The notes beneath the pieces are model-generated. The model was not told the DNA's origin and made no database searches. It was given only the letters and a program-made list of their open reading frames with translations. Positions 35,562-47,953 of a stretch of 64,000 bases of DNA are shown here, in pieces. The stretch covers positions 248,001 to 312,000 of the forward strand of contig NZ_JBKFFP010000003.1 in NCBI RefSeq assembly GCF_046506625.1. The letters are read 5' to 3'. A program made the translations under genes and the position numbers. Every line of letters starts with the position of its first letter. Within the stretch, counting starts at the first letter, position 1. The DNA is from Zhengella sedimenti (GTDB lineage Bacteria; Pseudomonadota; Alphaproteobacteria; Rhizobiales; Rhizobiaceae).

Positions 35562-36623
35562 TCAGGCGGGCGTGTTGGCGCTGCCGCGCACGACCCAGTG
35601 AAGCGGGAACATGGGATCGAACAGGGTGACGGGTCCCGCGCCGGTCTCGATTTTCGCCGAAAAGACGACAGGCGCATCGCGGCGTTCCAGCGTCACCTTC
35701 CCCTGATTGACCGGCAGGCCGTAGAAAGCCGGACCATTGAGCGAAACGAAGGCTTCGAGCCTGTCGAGGGCGTCTTCCTCCTCGAACACATGGGCAAGGC
35801 ATGACAGCGTGTTCGTGGCCGAGAAGATGCCGGCGCAGCCGCAGGCGCATTCCTTCAGCGGATCGACATGGGGCGCGGAATCGGTGCCCAGGAAATAGCG
35901 GCTGTCGCCGCTGGTGGCCGCCTTGCGCAGGGCCTGGCGGTGGCGTTCGCGCTTGGCGACCGGCAGGCAGTAGTAGTGCGGCCGGATACCGCCGGCCAGG
36001 ATGGCGTTGCGGTTGATGATCAGGTGATGGGTGGTGATGGTCGCGGCGAGGTCGCCCGTGGTGTCGGCGGCGACGTAATCGGCGCCGTCCTGCGTGGTGA
36101 TATGCTCCATGACAACGCGCAGGCCGGGGATGCGCCGGCGCAGCGGATCGAGCACACGGTCGATAAAGACGGCCTCGCGGTCGAAAATGTCGATGTCGCT
36201 GCTCGTGACCTCGCCATGGACGCACAGCGGCACGCCGGCCTCGGCCATGCGTTCCAGTACCGGATAGACCTTCTCGATGTCACGCACGCCGGACTGCGAA
36301 TTGGTGGTCGCACCGGCCGGATAGAGCTTCACCGCGGTGACGAGACCGCTCGCGTGGGCGGCGGCGACATCGTCGGGATCGGTGCCCTCGGTCAGGTAGA
36401 GCGTCATCAGCGGCGTGAACGTGTGACCGGCGGGGAGCGCGGCCATGATGCGGTCGCGATAGGCTTGCGCATCGGCGCCGGTCACGACCGGCGGCACGAG
36501 GTTCGGCATGACGATGGCGCGGGCAAAATCGGCCGATGTATGCGGCAGGACCCCTTCCAGCATGGCGCCGTCGCGCAGGTGCAGATGCCAGTCGTCGGGG
36601 CGGGCAATGGTCATCGTCTTCAT
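35562..36623 (-). CDS. pyrC: dihydroorotase (type II)
   Basis: 353 residues. Cyclises N-carbamoyl-aspartate to dihydroorotate in pyrimidine synthesis. The zinc site is visible: DDWHLHLRDG near residue 11, the carboxylated Lys in AVKLYPAGATTNS, then CVHGEVT, MEHITT, and the catalytic Asp in FLGTDSAPH. Length and motifs fit the E. coli-like PyrC rather than the longer type I enzymes. ATG 36623 has GAGG about 6 nt upstream; ATG 36614 is a possible alternative. Confidence 0.95.
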   Translation of the reverse strand: MKTMTIARPDDWHLHLRDGAMLEGVLPHTSADFARAIVMPNLVPPVVTGADAQAYRDRIMAALPAGHTFTPLMTLYLTEGTDPDDVAAAHASGLVTAVKLYPAGATTNSQSGVRDIEKVYPVLERMAEAGVPLCVHGEVTSSDIDIFDREAVFIDRVLDPLRRRIPGLRVVMEHITTQDGADYVAADTTGDLAATITTHHLIINRNAILAGGIRPHYYCLPVAKRERHRQALRKAATSGDSRYFLGTDSAPHVDPLKECACGCAGIFSATNTLSCLAHVFEEEDALDRLEAFVSLNGPAFYGLPVNQGKVTLERRDAPVVFSAKIETGAGPVTLFDPMFPLHWVVRGSANTPA

Positions 36624-36708
36624 CGGGGGCCTCGTCGCGTCAGTCCCGGCAGGCTGTACACAGGCATGGCCGTGGCTGCAAGCGCCACGGCGGACCCCGA
36701 AAGCAAGA

Positions 36709-36730
36709 CGGCGCGCCCGGAGGCGCGCCG
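36709..36730 (-). terminator. GC-rich hairpin after the OmpA lipoprotein gene
   Basis: CGGCGCGCC (36709-36717) pairs with GGCGCGCCG (36722-36730), followed on the minus strand by TCTTGCTTTC. A moderate terminator separating the OmpA gene from pyrC. Confidence 0.55.
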
Positions 36731-36758
36731 CAGGCAATCAGCGATTGCGCAGACCGGA

Positions 36759-37418
36759 TCAGCCCTGGGTGATCGGCACCAGCTTGATCTCGACGCGACG
36801 GTTGAGCGCGCGGCCTTCCGGCGTGTCGTTGGAGGCCACCGGCTGGCTCTCGCCGAGGCCGGCGATATAGAGGCGGCGGCCATCGACCCCCTGGCCTGTC
36901 AGATAGCTCGCCACGGAACTGGCGCGGCGCTGGGACAGGGCGAGATTGTACTGGTCGTTGCCGGTGGAATCGGTGTGGCCATAGACGTCGACCAGGGTCT
37001 GGTTGAACTTCTGCAGCACGAGGGCCACCGAATTCAGGGTCTGGTAGAAGGACGCCTGGACCTGGTCCTGGTCGGTGGCAAACGTGATGTTGGAGGGCAT
37101 GTTGAGGATGATGTCGTTGCCGACACGCGTCACCGAGACGCCTGTGCCCTGAAGCTGGGCGCGCAGTTCGGCTTCCTGGCGGTCCATGTAGTTGCCGATA
37201 CCCGCCCCGGCCAGCGCGCCGATGCCCGCGCCGATGAGCACGGCATTGCGCTGCGCGACCCGCGAGCCGCCGACGGCCGCACCGGCCAGTGCGCCGACGC
37301 CCGCGCCCAGCGCCGTGCCGATGGCGGTGTTGGAGACCTTCTGCTGTCCGGTATAGGGGTCGGTCGTGCAGCCTGCGGCCAGCACCGCGACAGCCATGAC
37401 GGCGGCGATCTTCTTCAT
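36759..37418 (-). CDS. OmpA family lipoprotein (YiaD-like)
   Basis: 219 residues from ATG 37418 (AGAGGG upstream). The lipoprotein signal peptide ends in L-A-A-G-C at residue 17. Then come two glycine-zipper segments (ALGAGVGALAGAAVGG and IGAGIGALAGAGIGNY, about 35-75), which may insert into the membrane. An OmpA/MotB peptidoglycan-binding domain (about 110-215) contains VYGHTDSTGNDQYN, LSQRRASSVASYL and the C-terminal NRRVEIKL. It should link the outer membrane to peptidoglycan. Confidence 0.9.
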   Translation of the reverse strand: MKKIAAVMAVAVLAAGCTTDPYTGQQKVSNTAIGTALGAGVGALAGAAVGGSRVAQRNAVLIGAGIGALAGAGIGNYMDRQEAELRAQLQGTGVSVTRVGNDIILNMPSNITFATDQDQVQASFYQTLNSVALVLQKFNQTLVDVYGHTDSTGNDQYNLALSQRRASSVASYLTGQGVDGRRLYIAGLGESQPVASNDTPEGRALNRRVEIKLVPITQG

Positions 37419-37553
37419 CTTGCATGCCCTCTCTTGTCTTGCCCGCCGGCGATTCCCGCCGGCGCGATCAGCGGAAACATGCCCGTAATCGGCGGTTTTG
37501 TCGAATTTCGGGCAGCCGGCACCGTGTTTGCCGGCGTGAAAAGGGTCACACCT

Positions 37554-37589
37554 GAAAAAAAAGGGCCGCTCCCGCCGGGAACGGCCCTT
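37554..37589 (-). terminator. terminator of prpE
   Basis: AAGGGCCG (37561-37568) pairs with CGGCCCTT (37582-37589); on the minus strand the stem is followed by a run of T (complement of 37554-37562). Confidence 0.85.
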
Positions 37590-37617
37590 GCGCATGGTCG
37601 CGCGTCCGCGCGTTCGA

Positions 37618-39534
37618 TCAGCCGAAGACGCCCACCTTGCGGCCGGTCAGCGTGTCGGTGATCTCCTCCAGGATGGCGGGATCGTCGATGGTGGCCGGCA
37701 TGTTCCACGCCTCGCCGTCGGCGATCTTCTGCATGGTGCCGCGCAGGATCTTGCCGGAGCGTGTCTTGGGCAGGCGGTCCACCGTCAGCGCGGTCTTGAA
37801 CGCGGCGACGGGGCCGATCTTCTCGCGCACGAGCTTGACCACCTCGGCCTCGATCTCCTCCTTCGGGCGGTTGACGCCAGCCTTCAGGATGATGAAGCCG
37901 ACCGGCATCTGGCCCTTGAGCTTGTCGGCAATGCCGATGACGGCGCATTCCGCGACGTCCGGGTGGGAGGCGATGACCTCCTCCATGCCGCCGGTGGACA
38001 GGCGATGGCCGGCGACATTGATGATGTCGTCGGTGCGGGCCATGATGAAGAGATAGCCGTCCTCGTCCCGGATGCCGGCGTCGGCCGTCTTGTAGTAGCC
38101 CGGAAACTCGGCGAGATAGGCATCGTGGAAGCGCTTCTCGGCATTCCAGAGCGTGGGCAGGCAGCCGGGCGGCAGCGGCAGCTTCACCACGATGTTGCCG
38201 AGCGTGCCGTCGGGAAGCGGATGGCCGGCGTCGTCGAGGACCTGGATATCGTAGCCCGGCATGGCGACGGTCGGCGAGCCCAGCTTGACGGGCAGGGCAC
38301 CCAGGCCGACCGGGTTGCCGGCCATGCACCAGCCGGTCTCGGTCTGCCACCAGTGGTCGATGACCGGAACGCCAAGCTGGTCCTGCGCCCAGACGATGGT
38401 GTCGGGATCGGCGCGCTCGCCGGCCAGGTAGAGGACGCGCAGCGAGGAGATGTCGTATTTCTTCAGGTATTCGCCGCCGGGATCCTCCTTCTTGATGGCG
38501 CGGAAGGCCGTGGGCGCGGTGAAGAAGGAAGCGACCTTGTGGTCGGCGATGACGCGCCAGAAGGTGCCGGGGTCCGGCGTGCCAACGGGCTTGCCCTCGA
38601 ACAGGATCGTCGTGCATCCCTTGATGAGCGGGCCGTAGACGATATAGGAGTGACCCACCACCCAGCCGACATCGGATGCCGCCCAGAAGACCTCGCCGGC
38701 ATCGACATTGTAGAGCGCCTTCATCGACCAGTTGAGCGCGACCATGTGGCCGCCATTGTCGCGCACCACCCCCTTGGGCTGGCCGGTCGTGCCGGAGGTG
38801 TAGAGGATATAGAGCGGATCGGTTGCGGCGACCGGCACGCATTCGATGACCGTGCCTGCCGCCTTGTGGGCGTCGACGGCGGCGCGGTAGTCGGTGTCGC
38901 GGCCTTCGGTCAGGTCGCAGGCCTGCTGCTCGCGCTGAAGGATGACGCAGCATTCCGGCTTGTGGGTGGACAGTTCGATCGCCTTGTCGAGCAGCGGCTT
39001 GTAGGCGATGACCCGGCCGGGTTCGATGCCGCAGGAGGCCGAGATGATGGCCTTGGGCGCACAGTCGTCGATGCGGGTCTTCAGCTCGTTGGCCGCGAAG
39101 CCGCCGAACACGACCGAGTGAATGGCGCCGATGCGCGCGACGGCCAGCATGGCGAAGGCTGCCTCGGGCACCATGGGCATGTAGATGAGCACGCGGTCGC
39201 CCTTGGCCACACCCTTGTCGCGCAGCGTGGCGGCCAGCGCCTCGACCTCGGCCTTGAGTTCGGCATAGGTGAACTTCTTCAGCGCGCCGGTGATCGGGCT
39301 GTCATAGATGAGCGCCACCTGACCGGCACGCCCGCCGGCGACATGGCGGTCGACGGCATTGTGGCAGGTGTTGCATTCGGCGCCGGGAAACCATCGGCCA
39401 TAGGCGCCGGAGCCGGCATCGAACACGCGGTCCCAGGTCTTGAACCAGTCCAGCTCGCCCGCGGCGCTGGCCCAGAAGCCCTCGGGGTCCTTCTTCCAGC
39501 CTTCGTAGACATCGTGATAACGGCTCTGCGTCAT
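37618..39534 (-). CDS. prpE: propionyl-CoA synthetase
   Basis: 638 residues. An ATP-dependent AMP-forming acyl-CoA ligase that makes propionyl-CoA from propionate. It has the AMP-binding motif ILYTSGTTGQPKGVVRD, the DHWWQTETGW block and the C-terminal lysine region KTRSGKILRGTM. ATG 39534 is preferred over GTG 39540 because GGAGGAG is 6 nt before the former. It follows the mutase gene by 51 bp on the same strand and closes the propionate cluster, ending in a terminator. PrpE-like ligases can also use acetate or acrylate. Confidence 0.93.
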   Translation of the reverse strand: MTQSRYHDVYEGWKKDPEGFWASAAGELDWFKTWDRVFDAGSGAYGRWFPGAECNTCHNAVDRHVAGGRAGQVALIYDSPITGALKKFTYAELKAEVEALAATLRDKGVAKGDRVLIYMPMVPEAAFAMLAVARIGAIHSVVFGGFAANELKTRIDDCAPKAIISASCGIEPGRVIAYKPLLDKAIELSTHKPECCVILQREQQACDLTEGRDTDYRAAVDAHKAAGTVIECVPVAATDPLYILYTSGTTGQPKGVVRDNGGHMVALNWSMKALYNVDAGEVFWAASDVGWVVGHSYIVYGPLIKGCTTILFEGKPVGTPDPGTFWRVIADHKVASFFTAPTAFRAIKKEDPGGEYLKKYDISSLRVLYLAGERADPDTIVWAQDQLGVPVIDHWWQTETGWCMAGNPVGLGALPVKLGSPTVAMPGYDIQVLDDAGHPLPDGTLGNIVVKLPLPPGCLPTLWNAEKRFHDAYLAEFPGYYKTADAGIRDEDGYLFIMARTDDIINVAGHRLSTGGMEEVIASHPDVAECAVIGIADKLKGQMPVGFIILKAGVNRPKEEIEAEVVKLVREKIGPVAAFKTALTVDRLPKTRSGKILRGTMQKIADGEAWNMPATIDDPAILEEITDTLTGRKVGVFG

Positions 39535-39585
39535 GGCCACTCCTCCAGATGACGAAGGGGACCGGCCGACCCGGCCCCCGGTATT

Positions 39586-41717
<2,132 letters not shown>

Positions 41718-41721
<4 letters not shown>

Positions 41722-43724
41722 TTCTCGAACTCCATGATGATCTCGTCCACGGCCAGGCTGTCGCCCGGCTTGACGGGTATCTTCCTGACCACGGCCCGCT
41801 TTTCGGCGCGCAGCACGTTTTCCATCTTCATGGCTTCCACGATCGCCAGCGTCTGGCCCTCCTGCACTTCCTGGCCTTCCTCGACAGCGATGGACACGAT
41901 GAGGCCCGGCATGGGGCAAAGCAGCAGGTTGGAGGTATCGGGCGCGGCCTTTTCCGGCATCAGGCGGTTGAGTTCGGCCGCGCGCGGATTGAGCACCAGC
42001 ACCTTCGCATCCAGCCCGCGCTGGCGCAGGCGGAAACCGCCCGGCGAACGCCCGGTCTTCACCGCATGGCGCTCGCCGGCGATGACGAGATCGGCAAGCT
42101 GGTCACCCGGGCGCCAACGGGTGGTGACAGTCACCGCCTTGCCGCCGTCCACGGTGACGGTGAAGGCATCGCCGTCCTGGGTGATGGAGAGGGGAAACTC
42201 GGTCCCCGCCACCACGGCGACGCGGCGGGTGCGCGCATCCTCGTTGGACTGGTTGAAGCGGGCGCCGGAAATGCCGGCGCGGCGTTCGTCGGAAATGCGC
42301 TGCAGCACGGCGGCGACAACGGCGAAGCGCTCCGCCGTGGCCGGGTCGGGCGCGGCGTTCTCGAAGCCGTCAGGATATTCCTCGGCGATGAAGGCGGTGG
42401 ACAGCCGGCCCTCGCGCCAGCGCGGATGCTGCATCAGGGCCGCGCAGAAGGGCAGGTTGTGGCCGATGCCCTCGACCTCGAAGCGGTCCAGCGCGTCGGC
42501 CATGGCGTCCACGGCCTTCTCGCGCGTCGGTGCCCAGGTGCACAGCTTGGCGATCATCGGATCGTAGAACATGGAAATTTCCGAGCCTTCCGTGACGCCG
42601 GTGTCGTTGCGCACGATGTGGTCGCCGTGGCGGCCTTCCTGCGGCGGGCGGTAGCGCGTCAGCCGCCCGATGGACGGCAGAAAGTTGCGATAGGGGTCCT
42701 CGGCGTAGAGGCGGCTCTCGATGGCCCAGCCGTTGATGGAGATGTCGGACTGCTTCAGTTCCAGCTTCTCGCCGGCGGCGATGCGGATCATCTGCTCCAC
42801 CAGATCGACGCCGGTGATGAGTTCGGTGACCGGGTGCTCCACCTGGAGGCGGGTGTTCATCTCCAGGAAGTAGAAGTTGCGGTCCTTGTCGACGATGAAC
42901 TCCACCGTTCCGGCGGACTGGTAATCCACGGCCTCGGCCAGCGCGACGGACTGTTCGCCCATGGCCTTGCGGGTGGCTTCATCGAGGAATGGCGAGGGGG
43001 CTTCCTCGACGACCTTCTGGTTGCGGCGCTGCACCGAGCATTCGCGCTCGTTCAGATAGATGCAGTTGCCGTGCGCGTCGGCCAGCACCTGGATCTCGAT
43101 GTGGCGCGGCTCGACCACGAACTTTTCGATGAAGATGCGGTCGTCGCCGAAGGAGGACGCGGCTTCTGACTTCGACCGGTCGAAGCCCTCGCGCGCCTCG
43201 GCATCGTTCCAGGCAATGCGCATGCCCTTGCCGCCGCCGCCCGCGGACGCCTTGATCATGACCGGGTAGCCGATCTCGCCGGCGATCTTCACCGCGTGGT
43301 CGGCATCGTCGATCAGGCCCATGTAGCCCGGCACGGTGCTGACGCCGGCTTCCGCCGCGATCTTCTTGGAGGTGATCTTGTCGCCCATCGCCTCGATGGC
43401 CTTCACCTTCGGGCCGATGAAGACGATTCCTTCACGCTCAAGCGCCTCGCAGAAGGAGGCGCGTTCCGACAGGAAGCCGTAGCCCGGATGCACGGCCTCG
43501 GCACCCGTCTGCTTGCAGGCAGCGATGATCCTGTCGGCCACCAGGTAGGACTGGGAGGCCGGCGGGGGGCCGATATGGACGGCCTCGTCGGCCATCTTGA
43601 CGTGTTCGGCGTCGCGGTCGGCGTCGGAAAAGACGGCCACGGTGGCGATGCCCATCTTCTTGGCCGACTTGATGACCCGGCAGGCGATCTCGCCGCGATT
43701 GGCGATCAGGATTTTCTTGAACAT
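41718..43724 (-). CDS. pccA: propionyl-CoA carboxylase alpha subunit (biotin carboxylase + carrier)
   Basis: 668 residues. Biotin-carboxylase domain (about 1-450: FKKILIANRGEIACRV, ATP-grasp loop KASAGGGGKGMR, EMNTRLQVEHPVTE), a BT linker domain (~475-590) and a C-terminal biotinyl domain with VEAMKMEN, whose Lys carries biotin. Works with PccB to make methylmalonyl-CoA. The true start is ATG 43724; the open frame extends 60 nt further without support. Same strand as pccB, bioY and the mutase. Confidence 0.95.
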
Positions 43725-43794
43725 CAGTTTCTCTCCCCTCGCGGGCTGCGGATGACCGCGCCCGGAATTATCATGTTGGTGCAAACCGGATTCA

Positions 43795-44172
43795 TCACAC
43801 CTCCAGCACGTCGGCGAAGGCTTCGGGCATGGTGCGGCGCGCCACGTCCTCGTTTATCCTGAGCAGAGCCTCGTAGGATTGCGGATCGAACGGCGTTTCG
43901 GCCGGCACGACCTCGCGGCCGAACAGCCAGGACAAGCGTCCCGCGTCGAGATTGCCGCGCTCGAAGGGCTCGGCGCCGAAATGGTGCCACAGGGCGTGCA
44001 GGAAGGCGGTGTCGGCGAGCTTCTCCACCTCGGCGCGGTCCCGGTTGCGGGCGCGCTCGAAAATGCGCGCCACGCCCTTGGGGTTCGCCCGGCGGATGGT
44101 GAATTGCAGCCCCGTCCCCGGCAGGCCGGAGGGAAAGCCGCGATGCTTGGGCATGTCGGGCAGTCTGGGCAT
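43795..44172 (-). CDS. small unknown protein between pccB and pccA
   Basis: 125 residues beginning at ATG 44172 with GAGGAGG 6 nt upstream, 26 bp after the pccB stop and about 70 bp before pccA. The protein is soluble, rich in Arg, Glu and Phe, with no signal peptide or membrane helix. Segments such as FTIRRANPKGVARIFERA and LHALWHHFGAEPFERGNLDAGRLSWLFGR look folded, not like a shadow. I recognise no domain. Its place inside the pcc operon suggests a role with the carboxylase (assembly, biotinylation or regulation), which is inference. Confidence 0.7.
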   Translation of the reverse strand: MPRLPDMPKHRGFPSGLPGTGLQFTIRRANPKGVARIFERARNRDRAEVEKLADTAFLHALWHHFGAEPFERGNLDAGRLSWLFGREVVPAETPFDPQSYEALLRINEDVARRTMPEAFADVLEV

Positions 44173-44198
44173 CAGGGCCTCCTCGCCGCTCCCTCACC

Positions 44199-45730
<1,532 letters not shown>

Positions 45731-45731
<1 letters not shown>

Positions 45732-46309
45732 CACGCGATTCCCTTGTTCTTCACCCAGTTCCAGGCGGCGGGGAAGACGGCAGCGGCAAGCGCGGCCTTG
45801 AGGATGTCACCGGGCACGAAAGGCCAGAGGCCGAAGGCAAGGACAGGCTTGTCCCAGCCGACGACGGCGCCGAGCCAGGCAAGGCCCGGGAGATAGATGA
45901 GCGCGCCGGCAATCAGCGCGGCAGCAAAGGCCGTCAACGGGTTGCGGTCCCATCCCTTCATGGCGAGATGACCGGCCACAAAGGCGGCGAGGAGATAGCC
46001 GGCGAGATAACCGCCTGTCGGGCCCGCCATGTAGGCCAGGCCGATGCCCTTTTCCGGGGTGCCCGCAAAGACGGGCAGGCCTGCGGCACCCTGGGCGAGA
46101 TAAAGCGCCACGGCGGCGAGGCCGAGACGGGGACCGAGCGCCAGGCCAAGGCCGATGACCACAAAGGTCTGCATGGTCATGGGCACGGGCCAGAACGGCA
46201 CCTGGACCTTTGCCGACAGGGTGAGCAGCAGCGAACCCGCCAGCGCGATCAGGGCCGCGCGGCCAATGCTCGTGTCATGCCCGCGATGAAGGGCGGAAAA
46301 CAGGGTCAT
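45731..46309 (-). CDS. bioY: biotin transporter BioY
   Basis: 192 residues with six membrane segments. The ECF-type S-component BioY pattern is clear: KVQVPFWPVPMTMQTFVV in helix 2, LGLAAVALYLAQGAAGLPVF, and GPTGGYLAGYLLAAFVAG. It binds biotin with high affinity; no bioM or bioN is adjacent, so it may work alone or with ECF components elsewhere. GGAGGAG lies 11 nt before ATG 46309, a long spacing. First gene of the pcc operon, supplying the carboxylase cofactor. Confidence 0.93.
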
Positions 46310-46381
46310 GGCGATGAAAACTCCTCCGGATGGTCTGTTGCGGTTGCATACGACATCAGGAGGGGTTCCGGCAGGGTTGAA

Positions 46382-46432
46382 AAAGTGACAAAGTGAAGAA
46401 AGTAAAATTGTGTTTTGCAGAAAGCGAAATTG
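46382..46432. promoter_or_regulatory. candidate PccR operator region between bioY and pccR
   Basis: The AT-rich divergent interval holds two tandem AAAGTGA copies (46382-46388, 46390-46396), then GAAAGTAAA, then TTTTGC-N5-GCGAAA (46414-46430), an imperfect dyad that runs into the pccR start. These repeats are the only notable sequence in the gap. Identity as PccR sites is inferred from position. Confidence 0.35.
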
Positions 46433-46438
46433 CGAACA

Positions 46439-47860
46439 ATGCGCGCACGCAAACTCTTCGCCGGGCGGAAAATCCGTGAAATCCGCCTTCGCCAGGGGCT
46501 GACCCAGGCCGCCTTCGCCGGGCAGCTCGGCATATCCACCAGCTACCTGAACCAGATCGAGAACAACCAGCGCCATCTGACGGCCGCGGTGCTGCTGGCG
46601 CTGGCGGAAAACTTCGCCGTCGACATTGCCTCGCTGTCGGAAAACGATGGCGACCGGCTTCTTGCCGACATGGCGGAAGCACTCGCCGACCCGCTGTTTT
46701 CCGGCCAGCAGCCGACCGCGGCCGACCTGCAACTGGTCGTCCAGAACGCGCCGGGGCTGGCGCGCGCTTTCCTCTCCATGCACCAGGCGCTGCGCAGGGC
46801 GGGCGAGCAGCTTGCCGAACTCGACAACACGCTGGAGCGCTCCGGCGCGATGAGTGAACCGACGCCCTATGACGAGGTGCGCGACTTCTTTCACTACATC
46901 GACAACTACGTGCACGAACTCGACATTGCGGCGGAGGCGCTGGCCGAAGGCATGAGCGGCCAGACGCGCAACCGGGTGCGCCTGATGGCCGACCACATCG
47001 AGCGGCGCCACCGGGTTCGGGTCATGATGTCGGCCGATCCGGCGGGCGGGCCGGCGCCGCTCAGGCGATTCGATCCGTCAGCGCGGGTGCTCACACTCAA
47101 CGGGCGCGCCGACCCCGCGACAAACGCCTTCCAGATCGCCCACCAGATCGGGTTGCTGGAGCACGACGGCGCGATCCGCCAGATCATCGAACGGGCCGAT
47201 TTCCGCTCCGCCGATGCGCAAGCCGTCTGCCGCATCGGCCTCGCCAATTATTTCGCCGGCGCGGCCATGCTGCCCTATGGCCAGTTCGCTGCCGCCGCGC
47301 GCGAATTGCGTCACGACCTCGACCTTCTGGCCGACCGGTTCGGGGCTTCCATCGAGCAGGTCGGCCACCGGCTTTCGACGCTGCAGCGCCCCGGCGCCAA
47401 GGGCGTGCCCTTCTTCTTCGCCCGCGTCGACCAGGCCGGAACGATCACCAAGCGCCATTCCGCGACGAAGCTGCAATTCGCCCGCTTCGGTTCGGCCTGT
47501 CCCCTCTGGAACGTGCACCGTGCCTTCGAGACGCCGGGGCGGATCATCCGGCAACTGGCCGAAACGCCGGATGGCGCGCGCTACCTTTGCCTTGCCGTGG
47601 CGGTGTCGAAGCGGGCAGGCGGCTTCCGCGACCCGGTGCAGCGCTATGCGCTGGCGCTGGGCTGCGAGATCAGCCATGCCGGCGAACTGGTCTATGCCGA
47701 CGATCTCGACACGGCGCGCGACGAGGCCTTCGAGCCGATCGGCATTTCGTGCCGCATCTGCGAGCGGCGCAATTGCCACCAGCGCGCCGTTCCGCCGCTC
47801 AAGCGCAAGCTTTCCGTCGACCACAACCTGCGCAATGCCATCCCCTATGCCTTCGAATAG
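46439..47860 (+). CDS. pccR: short-chain fatty acyl-CoA regulator, PccR type
   Basis: 473 residues. An N-terminal XRE helix-turn-helix (about 10-65: IREIRLRQGLTQAAFAGQLG, ISTSYLNQIENNQRHL) is followed by an IrrE/ImmA-like region with QIAHQIGLLEHDGAI, where the usual zinc HExxH is replaced, and a C-terminal cysteine-bearing domain (SCPLWNVHRAF, ISCRICERRNC). This layout is that of the ScfR family, whose member PccR controls propionyl-CoA carboxylase genes in Rhodobacter. ATG 46439 has no Shine-Dalgarno, so it may be leaderless. Divergent from bioY-pccB-pccA-mutase. Confidence 0.88.
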   Translation: MRARKLFAGRKIREIRLRQGLTQAAFAGQLGISTSYLNQIENNQRHLTAAVLLALAENFAVDIASLSENDGDRLLADMAEALADPLFSGQQPTAADLQLVVQNAPGLARAFLSMHQALRRAGEQLAELDNTLERSGAMSEPTPYDEVRDFFHYIDNYVHELDIAAEALAEGMSGQTRNRVRLMADHIERRHRVRVMMSADPAGGPAPLRRFDPSARVLTLNGRADPATNAFQIAHQIGLLEHDGAIRQIIERADFRSADAQAVCRIGLANYFAGAAMLPYGQFAAAARELRHDLDLLADRFGASIEQVGHRLSTLQRPGAKGVPFFFARVDQAGTITKRHSATKLQFARFGSACPLWNVHRAFETPGRIIRQLAETPDGARYLCLAVAVSKRAGGFRDPVQRYALALGCEISHAGELVYADDLDTARDEAFEPIGISCRICERRNCHQRAVPPLKRKLSVDHNLRNAIPYAFE

Positions 47861-47923
47861 CGGCGCATGGATGCCATGCAAACTTGCCTGCTGACTTTGC
47901 CGCGCCGTTGGAATAAGATAGCG

Positions 47924-47939
47924 ATTAAATCGATTTAAT
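47924..47939. promoter_or_regulatory. perfect AATCGATT-centred operator upstream of glgP
   Basis: ATTAAATCGATTTAAT is a perfect 16-bp palindrome ending 14 bp before the glgP start codon, where a repressor would block the whole glg operon. It shares 14 of 16 bases with the site before eda (9112-9127). A LacI-family sugar regulator is the likely binder; none is in the window. Confidence 0.6.
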
Positions 47940-47953
47940 TTTGCCGGAACGCC

